Source: Belnapia moabensis DSM 16746 (lineage in GTDB: Bacteria > Pseudomonadota > Alphaproteobacteria > Acetobacterales > Acetobacteraceae). Taken from it: 64,000 nt of DNA. Position 1 is the first letter of the stretch; each line of letters starts with the position of its first letter. Both the position numbers and the translations under genes were made by a program. Location of the stretch: the NCBI RefSeq assembly GCF_000745835.1, contig NZ_JQKB01000004.1, positions 124,001 to 188,000 of the forward strand, in the 5' to 3' direction. Of this stretch, positions 15,772-25,827 are shown one piece after another. The notes under the pieces are model-generated. The model saw nothing but the letters and a program-made list of their open reading frames with translations, made no database searches and was not told the origin of the DNA.

Positions 15772-17010
15772 TCAGGCGGCCTCGGCCAGCAGGCCGTCGG
15801 CATCGGCGGCGGTGACGCGGAGGCGGCGCAGGGTGCCGGGCTCGGCCTGGCCGCGCGCCAGGCGGATCGGGGCGAAATGCGCGGTGTGGCCGCGATCCTC
15901 ACGCTCGAACAGCACGGATTCCTCCTGACCAAGGCGGGCGGCGTAGAAGCGGGCGGCGCCTGCCGCACCGGCGGCGCGAAGGCGGGCGGCGCGGGTCTTC
16001 CGCACCGGCATGGGCACGGCGGGCATGCGGGCGGCCGGCGTGCCGGGGCGCTCGGAATAGGGAAAGACGTGCAGGAAGGCGAGTTCCATCTCGGCGACGA
16101 GGTCGAGCATCTCGGTGAACTGCTCCTCGGTCTCGGTGGGGAAGCCGGCGATGAGGTCGGCGCCGAAGGCGATCTCCGGGCGGAGGGCACGGGCGCGGCG
16201 GGCGACGGCAAGGGCGTCGGCCTTGAGGTGGCGGCGCTTCATGCGCTTCAGGATGAGGTCGGCGCCGTGCTGGAGCGAGAGGTGGAGATGCGGCATCAGC
16301 CGCGGCTCTTCGGCGATCAGGCGCCAGAGGTCGTCGTCGATCTCGACCGGGTCGAGGGAGGAGAGGCGGAGGCGGGGGAGCTCCGGGACGAGCGCGAGCA
16401 GGCGGCGGATCATCTGGCCGAGGCGCGGCTGGCCGGGGAGGTCGGGGCCGTAGCTGGTGATGTCGACGCCGGTGAGGACGACCTCCTTGTAGCCATGGGC
16501 GACGAGGGCGCGGACCTGCTCGACGATGGCGCCGATGGGGACGGAGCGGGAGGGGCCGCGGCCATAGGGGATGACGCAGAAGGTGCAGCGGTGGTCGCAA
16601 CCCTGCTGCACTTGGACGAAGGCGCGGGCGCGGCCGGCGAACTCGGTCACGAGATGGGCGGCGGTCTCGGTGGCGGCCATGATGTCCGTCACCGGGGCAG
16701 GCGGGGCATCGAGTGACCAGGCTTCGGGCTTCAGCTTGTCGGCGTTGCCGATGACGCGGGTGACGCCGGGGAGCGTCGCCCACTTGTCGGGGGCGATCTG
16801 CGCGGCGCAGCCGGTGACGATGATCGGCGTGCCCGGGTTCTCGCGGGCGGCGCGGCGGATGGCTTGGCGGGCCTGACGCTCGGCCTCGGCGGTGACGGCG
16901 CAGGTGTTGACGATGATGCCCTGCTGCCCGGCCTTGCCGGCGAGGTCGCGCATCGCCTCGGACTCGTAGGTGTTGAGGCGGCAGCCGAAGGTGAGGAGTT
17001 CGAGCGTCAC
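15772..17010 (-). CDS. mtaB: tRNA (t6A37) methylthiotransferase MtaB
   Basis: This 412-residue radical-SAM enzyme adds a methylthio group to t6A at position 37 of ANN-decoding tRNAs. The UPF0004 domain carries cluster-binding Cys10 (TFGCRLN), Cys37 (NTCAVT) and Cys68 (TGCAAQ). The radical-SAM CxxxCxxC is Cys138, Cys142 and Cys145 in GCDHRCTFC. The C-terminal TRAM-like segment is present. The start is a GTG at 17010 overlapping the dapF stop (GTGA). The ATG-initiated longer frame would intrude 84 bases into dapF. MtaB is preferred over MiaB or RimO because of the CRLNTYESE start and [12 protein letters not shown]. Confidence 0.93.
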   Translation of the reverse strand: MTLELLTFGCRLNTYESEAMRDLAGKAGQQGIIVNTCAVTAEAERQARQAIRRAARENPGTPIIVTGCAAQIAPDKWATLPGVTRVIGNADKLKPEAWSLDAPPAPVTDIMAATETAAHLVTEFAGRARAFVQVQQGCDHRCTFCVIPYGRGPSRSVPIGAIVEQVRALVAHGYKEVVLTGVDITSYGPDLPGQPRLGQMIRRLLALVPELPRLRLSSLDPVEIDDDLWRLIAEEPRLMPHLHLSLQHGADLILKRMKRRHLKADALAVARRARALRPEIAFGADLIAGFPTETEEQFTEMLDLVAEMELAFLHVFPYSERPGTPAARMPAVPMPVRKTRAARLRAAGAAGAARFYAARLGQEESVLFEREDRGHTAHFAPIRLARGQAEPGTLRRLRVTAADADGLLAEAA

Positions 17011-17819
17011 AGGGGCAGGCTGTCGAGGTCGATGGTGCCGGTGAAGGCGGTGGCGACAGGGCCGGTCATCAGCACATGGCCGTCCGCGCGCCATTCGATG
17101 TGGAGGTCGCCGCCGGGGAGGGTGACGGTCGCGGCCCGGCCGGTGAGGCCGCGGCGGGCGGCGTTCACCAGGGCGGCGCAGGCGCCGGAGCCGCAGGCCA
17201 GCGTCAGGCCGGCGCCGCGTTCCCAGACCGTCAGGCGGATGTGCTCGGGGTTGAGGACCTGGACGAAGCCGATATTGGCGCGGTCGGGGAAGAGCGGGTC
17301 GTGCTCCAGGCGGGGGCCGAGGGTGGCGACCGGGGTGGCGTCGAGGTCGGGGACGAAGAGCGTCGCATGGGGGTTGCCCATGGAGCAGGCGGCGGCGTCC
17401 TCCAATGGCAGGTGGAGGGTGTCCATGGCGCGGGCGAGAGGGACATCCTGCCAGCCGAGGCGGGCGGGGCCCATATCGACGCGCCAGAACTCGCCGAGGC
17501 GATCGGCGGGCAGGTCGCCGGAGACGGTGCGGATGGTGACGCGGTCGGCGGCGGTCTCGGCGGCGACAAGGGAGGCGATGCAGCGGGTGGCGTTGCCGCA
17601 GGCGCCGGCCTCGGAGCCGTCCGGGTTGCGGATGCGCATGAAGACATCGGCGCCGTCGGTGCCGGGCTCGAGCACGATGAACTGGTCGCAGCCGATGCCG
17701 CGCCTGCGGTCGGCGATGGCGGCGGCGCGGGCGGCGCTCATCGGCAGCGTCTGGGCGCGGGCGTCGAGCACGACGAAGTCGTTGCCGAGGCCGTGCATCT
17801 TGCGGAAGGGAACCATCAC
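17007..17819 (-). CDS. dapF: Diaminopimelate epimerase
   Basis: This 270-residue enzyme converts LL- to meso-diaminopimelate for lysine and peptidoglycan synthesis. The paired catalytic cysteines are Cys74 in [10 protein letters not shown] and Cys209 in [10 protein letters not shown], and both are intact. The N-terminus [15 protein letters not shown] is canonical. The start is at 17819 or at the next codon, 17816. It precedes mtaB with a four-base GTGA overlap, an arrangement common in alphaproteobacteria. Its own promoter must lie in the 37 bases up to the HerA-like gene or further upstream. Confidence 0.95.
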   Translation of the reverse strand: MMVPFRKMHGLGNDFVVLDARAQTLPMSAARAAAIADRRRGIGCDQFIVLEPGTDGADVFMRIRNPDGSEAGACGNATRCIASLVAAETAADRVTIRTVSGDLPADRLGEFWRVDMGPARLGWQDVPLARAMDTLHLPLEDAAACSMGNPHATLFVPDLDATPVATLGPRLEHDPLFPDRANIGFVQVLNPEHIRLTVWERGAGLTLACGSGACAALVNAARRGLTGRAATVTLPGGDLHIEWRADGHVLMTGPVATAFTGTIDLDSLPL

Positions 17820-17856
17820 GGGGGAGATATGCCCCGTGAGGCCGTCCGTTCCAACC

Positions 17857-19455
17857 CTACCGTTTCAGGATGGAGCCCAGCACGCCGCGCAGGACGGCCT
17901 GGCTGATCTGGCGGCCGACCGAGCTGCCGATGCTGCGGGCGGCGGATTTCGCCATGGATTCGGCGACGCCCTCGCGCTTGCCGCCGCGGCCGGTGAGGAT
18001 GTTGCCGAGGATGTCGCCCATGCCTCCCCCTTGGCCGCCGCCTTGCGGGATCTGGGGGATGCGGCTGCTGCGGGCGGGTGGCGGTGTCGGCAGGGGAGGA
18101 AGGGAGGTGGCGCCGCCCCAGGGGTTGCTGTCGCGGGTCGGGGCGGGGCCGCTGCGCCAGGGGCCGGAGGCGGGTGTGGCGGTGGCGCGGCCTTGCAGGC
18201 GTTCATAGGCCGACTCGCGGTCGATGGCCTCGTCGTAGCGGCCGGCGAGCGGGCCGGCCTTCAGCACGGCGGCGCGCTCCTCGGGGGTGATGGCGCCGAT
18301 GCGGCCGCGGGGGGGCAGGATGCGGGCGCGCTCGACCGGGCTCGGCGTGCCGTCCTCCTGGAGGGTGGAGATCAGGGCCTCGCCGACGCCCAGATGGGTG
18401 ATGGCGTCCTCGACGCGGAGCTTTGGGTTGGGGCGGAAGGTCTCGGCGGCGGCGCGGACGGCCTTCTGCTCGGCCGGGGTGAAGGCGCGGAGCGCGTGCT
18501 GCACGCGGTTGCCGAGCTGGCCGAGGACGGTCGCCGGGAGGTCGAGGGGGTTCTGCGTCACGAAGTAGATGCCCACTCCCTTGGAGCGGATCAGGCGGAC
18601 GACGGTCTCCACCTTCTCGATGAGGACCTTCGGCGCGTCGCGGAACAGGAGGTGGGCCTCGTCGAAGAAGAAGACGAGCTTGGGCTTCGGCAGGTCGCCG
18701 ACTTCGGGGAGTTCCTCGAAGAGCTCGGAGAGCAGCCAGAGCAGGAAGGTGGCGTAGAGCCGGGGCGAGGCGATCAGCTTGTCGGCGGCGAGCACGTTGA
18801 CGGCGCCGCGGCCGTCGGGGGTGAGGAGCATGAGGTCGGCGAGCGAGAGGGCGGGCTCGCCGAAGAATTGCTCGCCGCCGGCCTGCTCCAGCATCAGCAG
18901 GCGGCGCTGGATGGTGCCGATCGTCGCCTTGCTGACATTGCCGTAGGTGGCGCCGAGTTCGCTGGCGCGCTCGGCGACATGCGTCAGGATGGCGCGGAGG
19001 TCCTTGAAGTCGAGCAGCAGCAGGCCCTCGTCATCGGCCAGCTTGAAGGCGATGGTGAGCACGCCCTCCTGGGTCTCGTTCAACTCCAGCATGCGGGCGA
19101 GGAGCAGCGGGCCCATCTCGGCGACCGTCGCGCGCAGCGGGTGGCCCTGCTGGCCGAAGACGTCCCAGAGGATGGCGGGGGCGGATTCATAAGCGAAATC
19201 GGCCTCGCCGAGGTCGTGGGCGCGCTGCTCCAGCTTCGGGTTGGGTCGGCCGGGCTGGGAAAGGCCGGCGAGGTCGCCCTTGATGTCGGCGCAGAAGACG
19301 GGGACGCCGGCGCGGGAGAAGCCCTCCGCCAGGGTCTGCAGGGTGACGGTCTTGCCGGTGCCCGTGGCGCCCGCGACCAGCCCGTGGCGGTTCGCGCGCG
19401 AGAGGAGGAGGGTGCAGGGGTGCTCGCCCCGGCCGATCAGGATGTGGTCCGTCAT
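17857..19455 (-). CDS. HerA-like DUF853 family ATPase
   Basis: This 532-residue P-loop ATPase is of the HerA/FtsK-related DUF853 ('helicase HerA-like') family. Walker A is [10 protein letters not shown] (residues 29-38) and Walker B is [12 protein letters not shown] near residue 265. An arginine-containing region follows in [27 protein letters not shown]. The last 130 residues are low-complexity and Gly/Pro-rich (about 400-490), ending in a conserved-looking basic helix. HerA relatives act with NurA in DNA end processing in archaea. The role of the bacterial DUF853 group is not established. The start at 19455 begins [13 protein letters not shown], typical of the family. It is divergent from rpmI. 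Confidence 0.85.
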   Translation of the reverse strand: MTDHILIGRGEHPCTLLLSRANRHGLVAGATGTGKTVTLQTLAEGFSRAGVPVFCADIKGDLAGLSQPGRPNPKLEQRAHDLGEADFAYESAPAILWDVFGQQGHPLRATVAEMGPLLLARMLELNETQEGVLTIAFKLADDEGLLLLDFKDLRAILTHVAERASELGATYGNVSKATIGTIQRRLLMLEQAGGEQFFGEPALSLADLMLLTPDGRGAVNVLAADKLIASPRLYATFLLWLLSELFEELPEVGDLPKPKLVFFFDEAHLLFRDAPKVLIEKVETVVRLIRSKGVGIYFVTQNPLDLPATVLGQLGNRVQHALRAFTPAEQKAVRAAAETFRPNPKLRVEDAITHLGVGEALISTLQEDGTPSPVERARILPPRGRIGAITPEERAAVLKAGPLAGRYDEAIDRESAYERLQGRATATPASGPWRSGPAPTRDSNPWGGATSLPPLPTPPPARSSRIPQIPQGGGQGGGMGDILGNILTGRGGKREGVAESMAKSAARSIGSSVGRQISQAVLRGVLGSILKR

Positions 19456-19485
19456 GGCAGGGTTTATAGGGCAGGCGGGCGGCGC

Positions 19486-19514
19486 TTGCATCCGGGGCGT
19501 GGCGCCGCTATACG
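19486..19514 (+). promoter_or_regulatory. Predicted promoter of rpmI-rplT
   Basis: TTGCAT (19486-19491), exactly 17 bases of spacer and TATACG (19509-19514) form a good alphaproteobacterial housekeeping promoter. A transcript starting near 19521 would have a leader of about 85 bases. That leader contains a compact stem GCGCC / GGCGC with a CTCG loop (19567-19580) before the strong AAGGAGGT ribosome site. The leader could be the target of L20 autoregulation, as in other bacteria, but no detailed match was shown. Confidence 0.55.
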
Positions 19515-19607
19515 CCGCCCCTCTCCGCGCGACGGGCTTGGTGGGCATGCCCGGCCGCGGCTTCGTGCGCCCTCGGGCGCGCATCCTGACCGGACAAGGA
19601 GGTCCAA

Positions 19608-19814
19608 ATGCCCAAGATGAAGACGAAGTCTTCTGTGAAGAAGCGCTTCAAGGTGACTGCCACGGGCAAGGTGCTCGCCGGCCCCGGCAAGAAGCGGCAC
19701 ATGCTCCGCAACCGCTCCTCCAAGGTGAAGCGGCAGAACACCGGGACCCAGGTGCTGCGGCACCAGGACGGTCTGACGGTGATGCAATGGGCGCCCTATG
19801 GGCTGGTCCGGTAA
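19608..19814 (+). CDS. rpmI: 50S ribosomal protein L35
   Basis: This 68-residue basic protein begins [17 protein letters not shown] and contains [15 protein letters not shown], the L35 signature. The length is normal. A near-perfect AAGGAGGT sits ahead of the ATG. It is followed after 13 bases by rplT. infC, which often precedes rpmI, is not here: the upstream neighbour is a divergent ATPase gene, so rpmI-rplT has its own promoter. Confidence 0.97.
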   Translation: MPKMKTKSSVKKRFKVTATGKVLAGPGKKRHMLRNRSSKVKRQNTGTQVLRHQDGLTVMQWAPYGLVR

Positions 19815-19827
19815 GGGGGTCTGAGCC

Positions 19828-20208
<381 letters not shown>

Positions 20209-20239
20209 TTTCCTTCCCCTCGCGGGGATCGAGTTGCGC

Positions 20240-20271
20240 AAGGGGCCGCTCCCGGCAGGGTGCGGCCTTTT
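20240..20271 (+). terminator. Terminator or attenuator between rplT and pheS
   Basis: AAGGGGCCGC (20240-20249) pairs with GCGGCCTTTT (20262-20271) through six GC pairs, two wobble pairs and two A-T pairs. The run of four T lies at the base of the stem. It would end rplT transcripts or attenuate read-through into pheST. I found no Phe-codon leader peptide that would support a classical phe attenuator. Confidence 0.55.
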
Positions 20272-20291
20272 GCCTGTTTGGGACCTGATGC

Positions 20292-21374
20292 ATGAGCGAT
20301 GACCTCGACGCCCTCCGGGGCGAGACCGCCGATGCCCTCGCGGCCGCCGCCGACCTCCGCGCCTGGGATGCGGTGCGGGTCGGCACGCTCGGCAAGAGCG
20401 GGCGGCTGACCGGGCTGCTGAAGGGGCTTGGCCAGGTGCCGGCCGAGGCGCGCAAGGAGCGCGGGGCGGCGCTCAACCGGCTGAAGGCGGAGCTGGAGGC
20501 GGCGATCGAGGCAAGGCGCGTCTCGCTGGAGGCGGCGGCGCTGGAGGCGCGGCTGGCCTCCGAGCGGATGGATGTGTCGCTGCCGCCGCGGGCGCATGCG
20601 CCGGGCGGGGCGGAGCTGGGCGGCATCCATCCGATCAGCCGGACCATCGAGGAGCTGACGGCGATCTTCGGGGCGATGGGCTTCCGCGTTGCTGAGGGGC
20701 CGGATATCGAGAGCGACTGGCTGAACTTCTCGGCGCTCAACATCCCGGACCATCACCCGGCGCGGCAGGACCATGACACCTTCTATTTGCCCGCGGGGGC
20801 GGATGGGCGGCGGCCGGTGCTGCGGACGCATACCTCGCCGGTGCAGGCGCGGACCATGCTGGGGCAGGAGCCGCCGATCCGTGTGATCGTGCCGGGGCGG
20901 ACTTGGCGAGCCGATCACGATGCGACGCATAGCCCGATGTTCCATCAGGTGGAGGGCTTGGTGATCGACCGGGGGATCACGCTCGGGCATCTGAAGGGCT
21001 GCCTGATCGATTTCCTGCGCGCCTTCTTCGGCATCGGGGATTTGCCGGTGCGGTTCCGGGCTTCGTACTTCCCCTTCACCGAGCCTTCGATGGAGGTGGA
21101 TATCGTGTGGAACCGGAAGACCGGTGAACTCGGCAAAGGGGGCGACTGGCTGGAGATCCTGGGGAGCGGGATGGTGCATCCGCGCGTGCTGGCCAATTGC
21201 GGCATCGATGCGCGGGAATGGCAGGGCTTCGCCTTCGGGATGGGGATCGAGCGGATCACCATGCTGAAGCATGGCATGCCGGACCTGCGCCCCTTCTACG
21301 AGAGCGACCTGCGCTGGCTGCGGCACTACGCGGCCGATCCGCTGTCGCCCCCATCCCTCGCGGAGGGTGTGTGA
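20292..21374 (+). CDS. pheS: Phenylalanyl-tRNA synthetase alpha subunit
   Basis: This 360-residue class II synthetase subunit carries the catalytic core. The N-terminal coiled-coil spans about residues 10-100. Motif 2 is seen as RTHTSPVQARTM and the following IVPGRTWRADHDATHSPMFHQVEG. Motif 3 is GFAFGMGIERITMLKHGMPDLR at the C-terminus. The last residues (DPLSPPSLAEGV) are a short lineage-type tail. pheT begins one base after the stop, as is usual. The start at 20292 (MSDDLDALRGE) is consistent with the family length. Confidence 0.96.
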   Translation: MSDDLDALRGETADALAAAADLRAWDAVRVGTLGKSGRLTGLLKGLGQVPAEARKERGAALNRLKAELEAAIEARRVSLEAAALEARLASERMDVSLPPRAHAPGGAELGGIHPISRTIEELTAIFGAMGFRVAEGPDIESDWLNFSALNIPDHHPARQDHDTFYLPAGADGRRPVLRTHTSPVQARTMLGQEPPIRVIVPGRTWRADHDATHSPMFHQVEGLVIDRGITLGHLKGCLIDFLRAFFGIGDLPVRFRASYFPFTEPSMEVDIVWNRKTGELGKGGDWLEILGSGMVHPRVLANCGIDAREWQGFAFGMGIERITMLKHGMPDLRPFYESDLRWLRHYAADPLSPPSLAEGV

Positions 21375-21375
21375 G

Positions 21376-23847
21376 ATGAAGTTCACCCTGTCCTGGCTCC
21401 GCGCGCATCTCGAGACCGAGGCGCCGCTGGCGGATATCCTCGCCACGCTCAACACCATCGGGCTCGAGGTCGAGGGGGTGGAGGATCGCGGGGCGGCGCT
21501 CGCCTCCTTCCGCATCGCGCAGGTCGTCGAGGCGGAGCAGCACCCGAATGCCGACCGGCTCCGCGCGCTGAAGGTGGATGCGGGGGATGGGAAGCTGCTC
21601 TCCGTCGTCTGCGGCGCGCCGAATGCGCGGGCCGGGATGAAGGGCGTGGTCGCGCTGCCGGGGGCCTTCATCCCGGGCACTGGAATCACCCTGAAGAAGG
21701 GCGAGATCCGCGGCGTCGCCTCGGAGGCGATGATGCTGTCGGCGCGGGAGATGGGGCTGGGCGACGACCATTCGGGGATCGTCGATCTTCCCGAGGATGC
21801 GCCGCTCGGCGAGAGCTATGTGCGCTGGGCGGGGATGGACGACCCCATCATCGAGATCAGCGTCACGCCGAACCGGGGGGATGCGCTCTCGGTGCATGGG
21901 GTGGCGCGGGACCTGGCGGCGGCGGGGATCGGGCGGCTGAAGCCGCTGGCCGAGCCGCGGATCGAGAGCGTCTATCCCTCGCCGCTGCGCTGGGAGATCG
22001 CCGACAGCCGCGCCTGCGACTACGTCATCGGCCGGGCCATCCGCGGGGTGAGGAACGGGCCCTCGCCGAAATGGCTGCAGGACCTTCTGGTGGCGATCGG
22101 GCTGCGGCCGATCAATGCGCTGGTCGATGTGACCAACCTCTACACCCATGGCCTCGGCCGGCCGCTGCATGTCTTCGACGTGGCGAAGGTGCGGGGCGGG
22201 ACGCTCACCTTGCGGATGGCAACGGAGGGGGAGGAGCTGGTCGCGCTGAACGGCAAGACCTATGCGCTGACGTCGGAGGATGGCGTCATCGCCGACGAGG
22301 CGGGGCCGGAATCCCTCGGCGGCATCATCGGCGGCGAGCATTCGGGCTGCGACGAGGGCACGACCGAGGTCTTCATCGAATGCGCGCTGTTCGACCCGGT
22401 GCGCATCGCGCTTTCCGGTCGGCGGCACGACATCCGCACCGATGCGCGGGCGCGGTTCGAGCGCGGGGTGGACCCGGCGCTGCCGGCGCATGCCCTCGAC
22501 CTCGCCACCTGGACCATGCAGGAGCTGTGCGGCGGCGAGGCGAGCGAGGTCTCGGTGGCCGGCACGCCGCCGGCCTGGCAGCGCAGCGCGACGCTGCGCT
22601 TCGCGCGGCTGGCGGGGCTCGGCGGCGCCGAGGTAGCGCCGGATGAGGCGGTCGGCATCCTCGAGCGGCTGGGCTTCGCCGTCGAGGCGCGGGATGCGGA
22701 GCGGGTGACGGTGGCGGTGCCGCCGTGGCGGAACGACATCGCCGGGGCCGGGGGCCTCGATCAGGCGCCGGGGTTGCCGGCGGAGCGGGCGCGGGCGGCG
22801 GCGGAGGGCTGTGCCGAAGTGGAGCCGGAGGCCGACCTCGTCGAGGAGGTGCTGCGCATCCGCGGGCTCGACCGGGTGCCGCCGGTCTCGCTGCCGGTCG
22901 CGGGCATCGTGCCGCCGCCGGCGCTGAGTGCGAAGCAGGCGCGGGCGGTGCTGGCGCGGCGGGTGCTGGCGGCGCGGGGGATGCTGGATTGCGTCGGCTT
23001 CGGCTTCCTCGAGGCGAAGGTGGCGTCGCTGTTCGGGGAGACGCCGGCGGCGCTGCGGCTGGAGAACCCGATCGCGGCCGATCTCGACCAGATGCGCCCG
23101 ACGCCGGTCGCCAGCCTGTTGCAGGCGGCGGCGCGGAATGCGGCACGGGGCTATCCGGATGTGGCGCTGGCGGAGCTGGGGGCGGCGTACCGGGATGCTT
23201 CGCCGGAGGGGCAGTTGCAGGTCGCGGCCGGGGTGCGGACGGGGCATACGCCACGGCACTGGGCGGAGGCCTCGCGCGCCGTCGATGCGATGGATGCCAA
23301 GGGCGATGCGCTGGCCGTGCTGGCGGCGCTCGGGGTGCCGATGGCGGCCGTCAGCGTCACCGCGGATGCGCCGGGCTTCTATCATCCGGGGCGGAGCGGG
23401 GTGCTGCGGCAGGGGCCGAAGACGGTGCTCGCCACCTTCGGCGAGATCCATCCGCGGGTCGCGGCGGCGCTCGACCTCGCCGGACCAGCCGTGGCCTTCG
23501 AGGTCTTCCTTGATGCCATCCCCGAGCCGAAACGGCGGAAGAAGGGGGCGCCCGACCTGCCGGCCTTCCAGCCGGTACGGCGGGACTTCGCCTTCCTCGT
23601 CGATGAGGGGGTCGCGGCCGAGGCGGTGCTGCGGGCGGCGCGGGGGGCGGACAAGGCGCTCATCGCCGAGGTGGTGCTGTTCGACCGCTATGCCGGGGAC
23701 AAGCTGCCGGAGGGCAAGGTGAGCCTCGCCATCCAGGCCGTGCTGCAGCCGCGCGAGGCGACGCTGACCGATGCCGAGATCGAGGCGGCGGCGGCGAAGA
23801 TCGTGGCGGCGGTGGCGAAGGCGACGGGGGCCACGCTGCGCGGCTGA
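21376..23847 (+). CDS. pheT: Phenylalanyl-tRNA synthetase beta subunit
   Basis: This 823-residue subunit forms the alpha2-beta2 enzyme and carries the tRNA-binding and editing (B3/B4) domains. The N-terminal EMAP-like tRNA-binding domain spans about 40-150. The B3/B4 region includes RPINALVDVTNLY. The C-terminal anticodon-binding domain is about 730-823 (FQPVRRDFAFLVDEGV). Unlike common PheT proteins, the B5 domain has an extra segment of about 28 residues (457-484) between PPWRNDIAG and EADLVEEVLRIRGLDRVPP. The frame is open throughout, so this is an insertion and not a frameshift. The start at 21376 (MKFTLSWLRAHL) is canonical. Confidence 0.95.
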   Translation: MKFTLSWLRAHLETEAPLADILATLNTIGLEVEGVEDRGAALASFRIAQVVEAEQHPNADRLRALKVDAGDGKLLSVVCGAPNARAGMKGVVALPGAFIPGTGITLKKGEIRGVASEAMMLSAREMGLGDDHSGIVDLPEDAPLGESYVRWAGMDDPIIEISVTPNRGDALSVHGVARDLAAAGIGRLKPLAEPRIESVYPSPLRWEIADSRACDYVIGRAIRGVRNGPSPKWLQDLLVAIGLRPINALVDVTNLYTHGLGRPLHVFDVAKVRGGTLTLRMATEGEELVALNGKTYALTSEDGVIADEAGPESLGGIIGGEHSGCDEGTTEVFIECALFDPVRIALSGRRHDIRTDARARFERGVDPALPAHALDLATWTMQELCGGEASEVSVAGTPPAWQRSATLRFARLAGLGGAEVAPDEAVGILERLGFAVEARDAERVTVAVPPWRNDIAGAGGLDQAPGLPAERARAAAEGCAEVEPEADLVEEVLRIRGLDRVPPVSLPVAGIVPPPALSAKQARAVLARRVLAARGMLDCVGFGFLEAKVASLFGETPAALRLENPIAADLDQMRPTPVASLLQAAARNAARGYPDVALAELGAAYRDASPEGQLQVAAGVRTGHTPRHWAEASRAVDAMDAKGDALAVLAALGVPMAAVSVTADAPGFYHPGRSGVLRQGPKTVLATFGEIHPRVAAALDLAGPAVAFEVFLDAIPEPKRRKKGAPDLPAFQPVRRDFAFLVDEGVAAEAVLRAARGADKALIAEVVLFDRYAGDKLPEGKVSLAIQAVLQPREATLTDAEIEAAAAKIVAAVAKATGATLRG

Positions 23848-23854
23848 ACCGGGG

Positions 23855-23886
23855 GCCGGCCAATCCAGTGCTTTGACTTGGCCGGC
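23855..23886 (+). terminator. Inverted repeat after pheT
   Basis: GCCGGCCAA (23855-23863) and TTGGCCGGC (23878-23886) are perfect nine-base arms around a 14-base loop, starting eight bases after the pheT stop. There is no T-run. The right arm overlaps the -35-like region of the predicted lepA promoter, so the element may serve both as an RNA 3' end and, as DNA, as a regulatory site. Confidence 0.5.
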
Positions 23887-23900
23887 ACCTGCCTTATCTG
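23873..23900 (+). promoter_or_regulatory. Possible lepA promoter
   Basis: TTGACT (23873-23878) followed after 16 bases by TATCTG (23895-23900) is a fair -35 and a weak -10 element. It lies 45 bases upstream of the lepA ATG. A second small inverted repeat (GGCCGGG with CCCGGCC) falls in the leader. The promoter is only moderately convincing. Confidence 0.35.
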
Positions 23901-23945
23901 CAACTGCAAGAGGCCGGGCATCCCAGACCCGGCCGCCGGAATCCC

Positions 23946-25751
23946 ATGCCCGACACTCCGCTCGCCCGCATCCGCAATTTCTCCATCATCGCCCATATCG
24001 ACCATGGGAAGTCGACGCTCGCCGACCGGCTGATCCAGGCCACCGGCACCGTGACGGCGCGGGAGATGAAGGAACAGCTCCTCGACAACATGGAGTTGGA
24101 GCGGGAGCGGGGCATCACCATCAAGGCGCAGACGGTGCGGCTGGCCTATCAGGCGAAGGACGGGGAGACCTATATCCTCAACCTGATGGACACGCCGGGG
24201 CATGTGGACTTCGCCTATGAGGTGAGCCGGAGCCTCGCGGCCTGCGAGGGCTCGCTGCTGGTCGTCGATGCCTCGCAGGGGGTGGAGGCGCAGACGCTCG
24301 CGAATGTCTACCAGGCGATCGACGCGAACCACGAGATCGTCCCGGTGCTGAACAAGATCGACCTTCCGGCCGCGGAGCCGGAGCGGGTGAAGCAGCAGAT
24401 CGAGGATGTCATCGGCATCGACGCCTCGGATGCGGTGGAGATCAGCGCCAAGACGGGCCTCAACATCGAGGGCGTGCTGGAGGCGATCGTCACGCGCCTG
24501 CCGCCACCGACCGGCGATGCCTCGAAGACGCTGACCGCGCTGCTGGTCGACAGCTGGTACGACGCCTATCTCGGCGTGGTCGTGCTGGTGCGGGTGCGGG
24601 ACGGGCATCTGCGCAAGGGCCAGCGCATCCGCATGATGTCGAACGGCGCGGTGCATACCGTGGAGCAGGTCGGCGTCTTCACGCCGAAGATGGTCCAGGT
24701 GGAAAGCCTCGGGCCGGGCGAGATGGGTTACGTCACCGCCGCCATCAAGACGGTGGCCGACACCAATGTCGGTGACACCCTGACCGACGACCGCAACCCG
24801 GCCGAGGAAGCGCTGCCCGGCTTCAAGCCAAGCATCCCCGTGGTCTGGTGCGGGCTCTACCCGGTCGACGCCGATGATTTCGAGAAGCTGCGCGAGAGCG
24901 TCGGCAAGCTCAGGCTCAACGACAGCAGCTTCCACTACGAGATGGAAACCAGCGCGGCGCTGGGCTTGGGCTATCGCTGCGGCTTCCTCGGGCTGCTGCA
25001 CCTCGAGATCGTGCAGGAGCGGCTGTCGCGCGAGTTCGACCTCGACCTGATCGCGACGGCGCCCTCCGTCGTCTACAAGCTCCGCCGGACGAACGGGGTG
25101 ACGGAGGACCTGCACAACCCGGCCGACATGCCGGACCCCTCGCTCATCGAGGAGATCGAGGAGCCGTGGATCAAGGCGACCATCATGGTGCCGGACGAGT
25201 ATCTCGGCCCCGTGCTGACGCTCTGCAACGAGCGGCGCGGGCGGCAGGTCGAGCTGACCTATGTCGGCACCCGCGCCATGGCGGTCTACCGGCTGCCGCT
25301 GAACGAGGTGGTGTTCGACTTCTACGACCGGCTGAAGTCGCTCAGCCGCGGCTATGCCAGCTTCGACTACCAGGTCGATGGCTACGAGGCCGGCGACCTG
25401 GTGAAGATCTCCATCCTGGTGAATGCCGAGCCGGTGGATGCGCTGTCCTTCATGGCGCATCGCAGCCAGGCCGACAGGCGCGGCCGGCAGATTTGCGAGC
25501 GGCTGAAGGAGCTGATCCCGCGCCAGCTCTTCAAGATCCCGATCCAGGCGGCGATCGGCGGGCGGGTGATCGCGCGCGAGACCATCTCCGCCATGTCGAA
25601 GGACGTGACGGCCAAGTGCTATGGCGGCGACATCAGCCGCAAGCGGAAGCTCCTCGACAAGCAGAAGGAGGGCAAGAAGCGCATGCGGCAATTCGGCAAG
25701 GTCGAGATCCCGCAGAGCGCCTTCATCGCGGCCCTGAAAATGGACGCCTGA
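23946..25751 (+). CDS. lepA: Elongation factor 4 (LepA)
   Basis: This 601-residue translational GTPase back-translocates or remodels stalled and initiating ribosomes. G motifs are AHIDHGKST (G1), [10 protein letters not shown] (G2), [16 protein letters not shown] (G3), NKIDLP (G4) and SAKTG (G5). The EF-G-like domains and the LepA-specific C-terminal domain ([21 protein letters not shown]) are complete. Length and ends are canonical. It stands alone, downstream of pheT with its own probable promoter and followed by a hairpin. Confidence 0.97.
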   Translation: MPDTPLARIRNFSIIAHIDHGKSTLADRLIQATGTVTAREMKEQLLDNMELERERGITIKAQTVRLAYQAKDGETYILNLMDTPGHVDFAYEVSRSLAACEGSLLVVDASQGVEAQTLANVYQAIDANHEIVPVLNKIDLPAAEPERVKQQIEDVIGIDASDAVEISAKTGLNIEGVLEAIVTRLPPPTGDASKTLTALLVDSWYDAYLGVVVLVRVRDGHLRKGQRIRMMSNGAVHTVEQVGVFTPKMVQVESLGPGEMGYVTAAIKTVADTNVGDTLTDDRNPAEEALPGFKPSIPVVWCGLYPVDADDFEKLRESVGKLRLNDSSFHYEMETSAALGLGYRCGFLGLLHLEIVQERLSREFDLDLIATAPSVVYKLRRTNGVTEDLHNPADMPDPSLIEEIEEPWIKATIMVPDEYLGPVLTLCNERRGRQVELTYVGTRAMAVYRLPLNEVVFDFYDRLKSLSRGYASFDYQVDGYEAGDLVKISILVNAEPVDALSFMAHRSQADRRGRQICERLKELIPRQLFKIPIQAAIGGRVIARETISAMSKDVTAKCYGGDISRKRKLLDKQKEGKKRMRQFGKVEIPQSAFIAALKMDA

Positions 25752-25759
25752 CGGGCTTG

Positions 25760-25779
25760 GGGGTTGATTTCTAAACCCC
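25760..25779 (+). terminator. Hairpin after lepA
   Basis: GGGGTT (25760-25765) and AACCCC (25774-25779) form a six-base stem around an AT-rich loop, beginning eight bases after the lepA stop. It is a plausible short terminator. The T-rich part lies in the loop and not after the stem. Confidence 0.4.
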
Positions 25780-25827
25780 ATGTCATCTAAGCGGCGCGTC
25801 GGAACGCCGTCGAACCGGGAGAACTCC

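Noticed and set aside
14031-16211. A 726-codon minus-strand frame across ftsY and mtaB
   Set aside because: Out of frame with both conserved genes; only its last 148 codons, with a signal peptide, are a credible gene and were kept.
16864-19620. A 918-codon plus-strand open frame across dapF and the HerA-like gene
   Set aside because: Low-complexity antisense frame spanning two well-supported genes; no recognisable motif.
20209-20291. Phe-codon attenuator leader peptide before pheS
   Set aside because: No short frame with clustered TTC or TTT codons; only a terminator-like hairpin is present.
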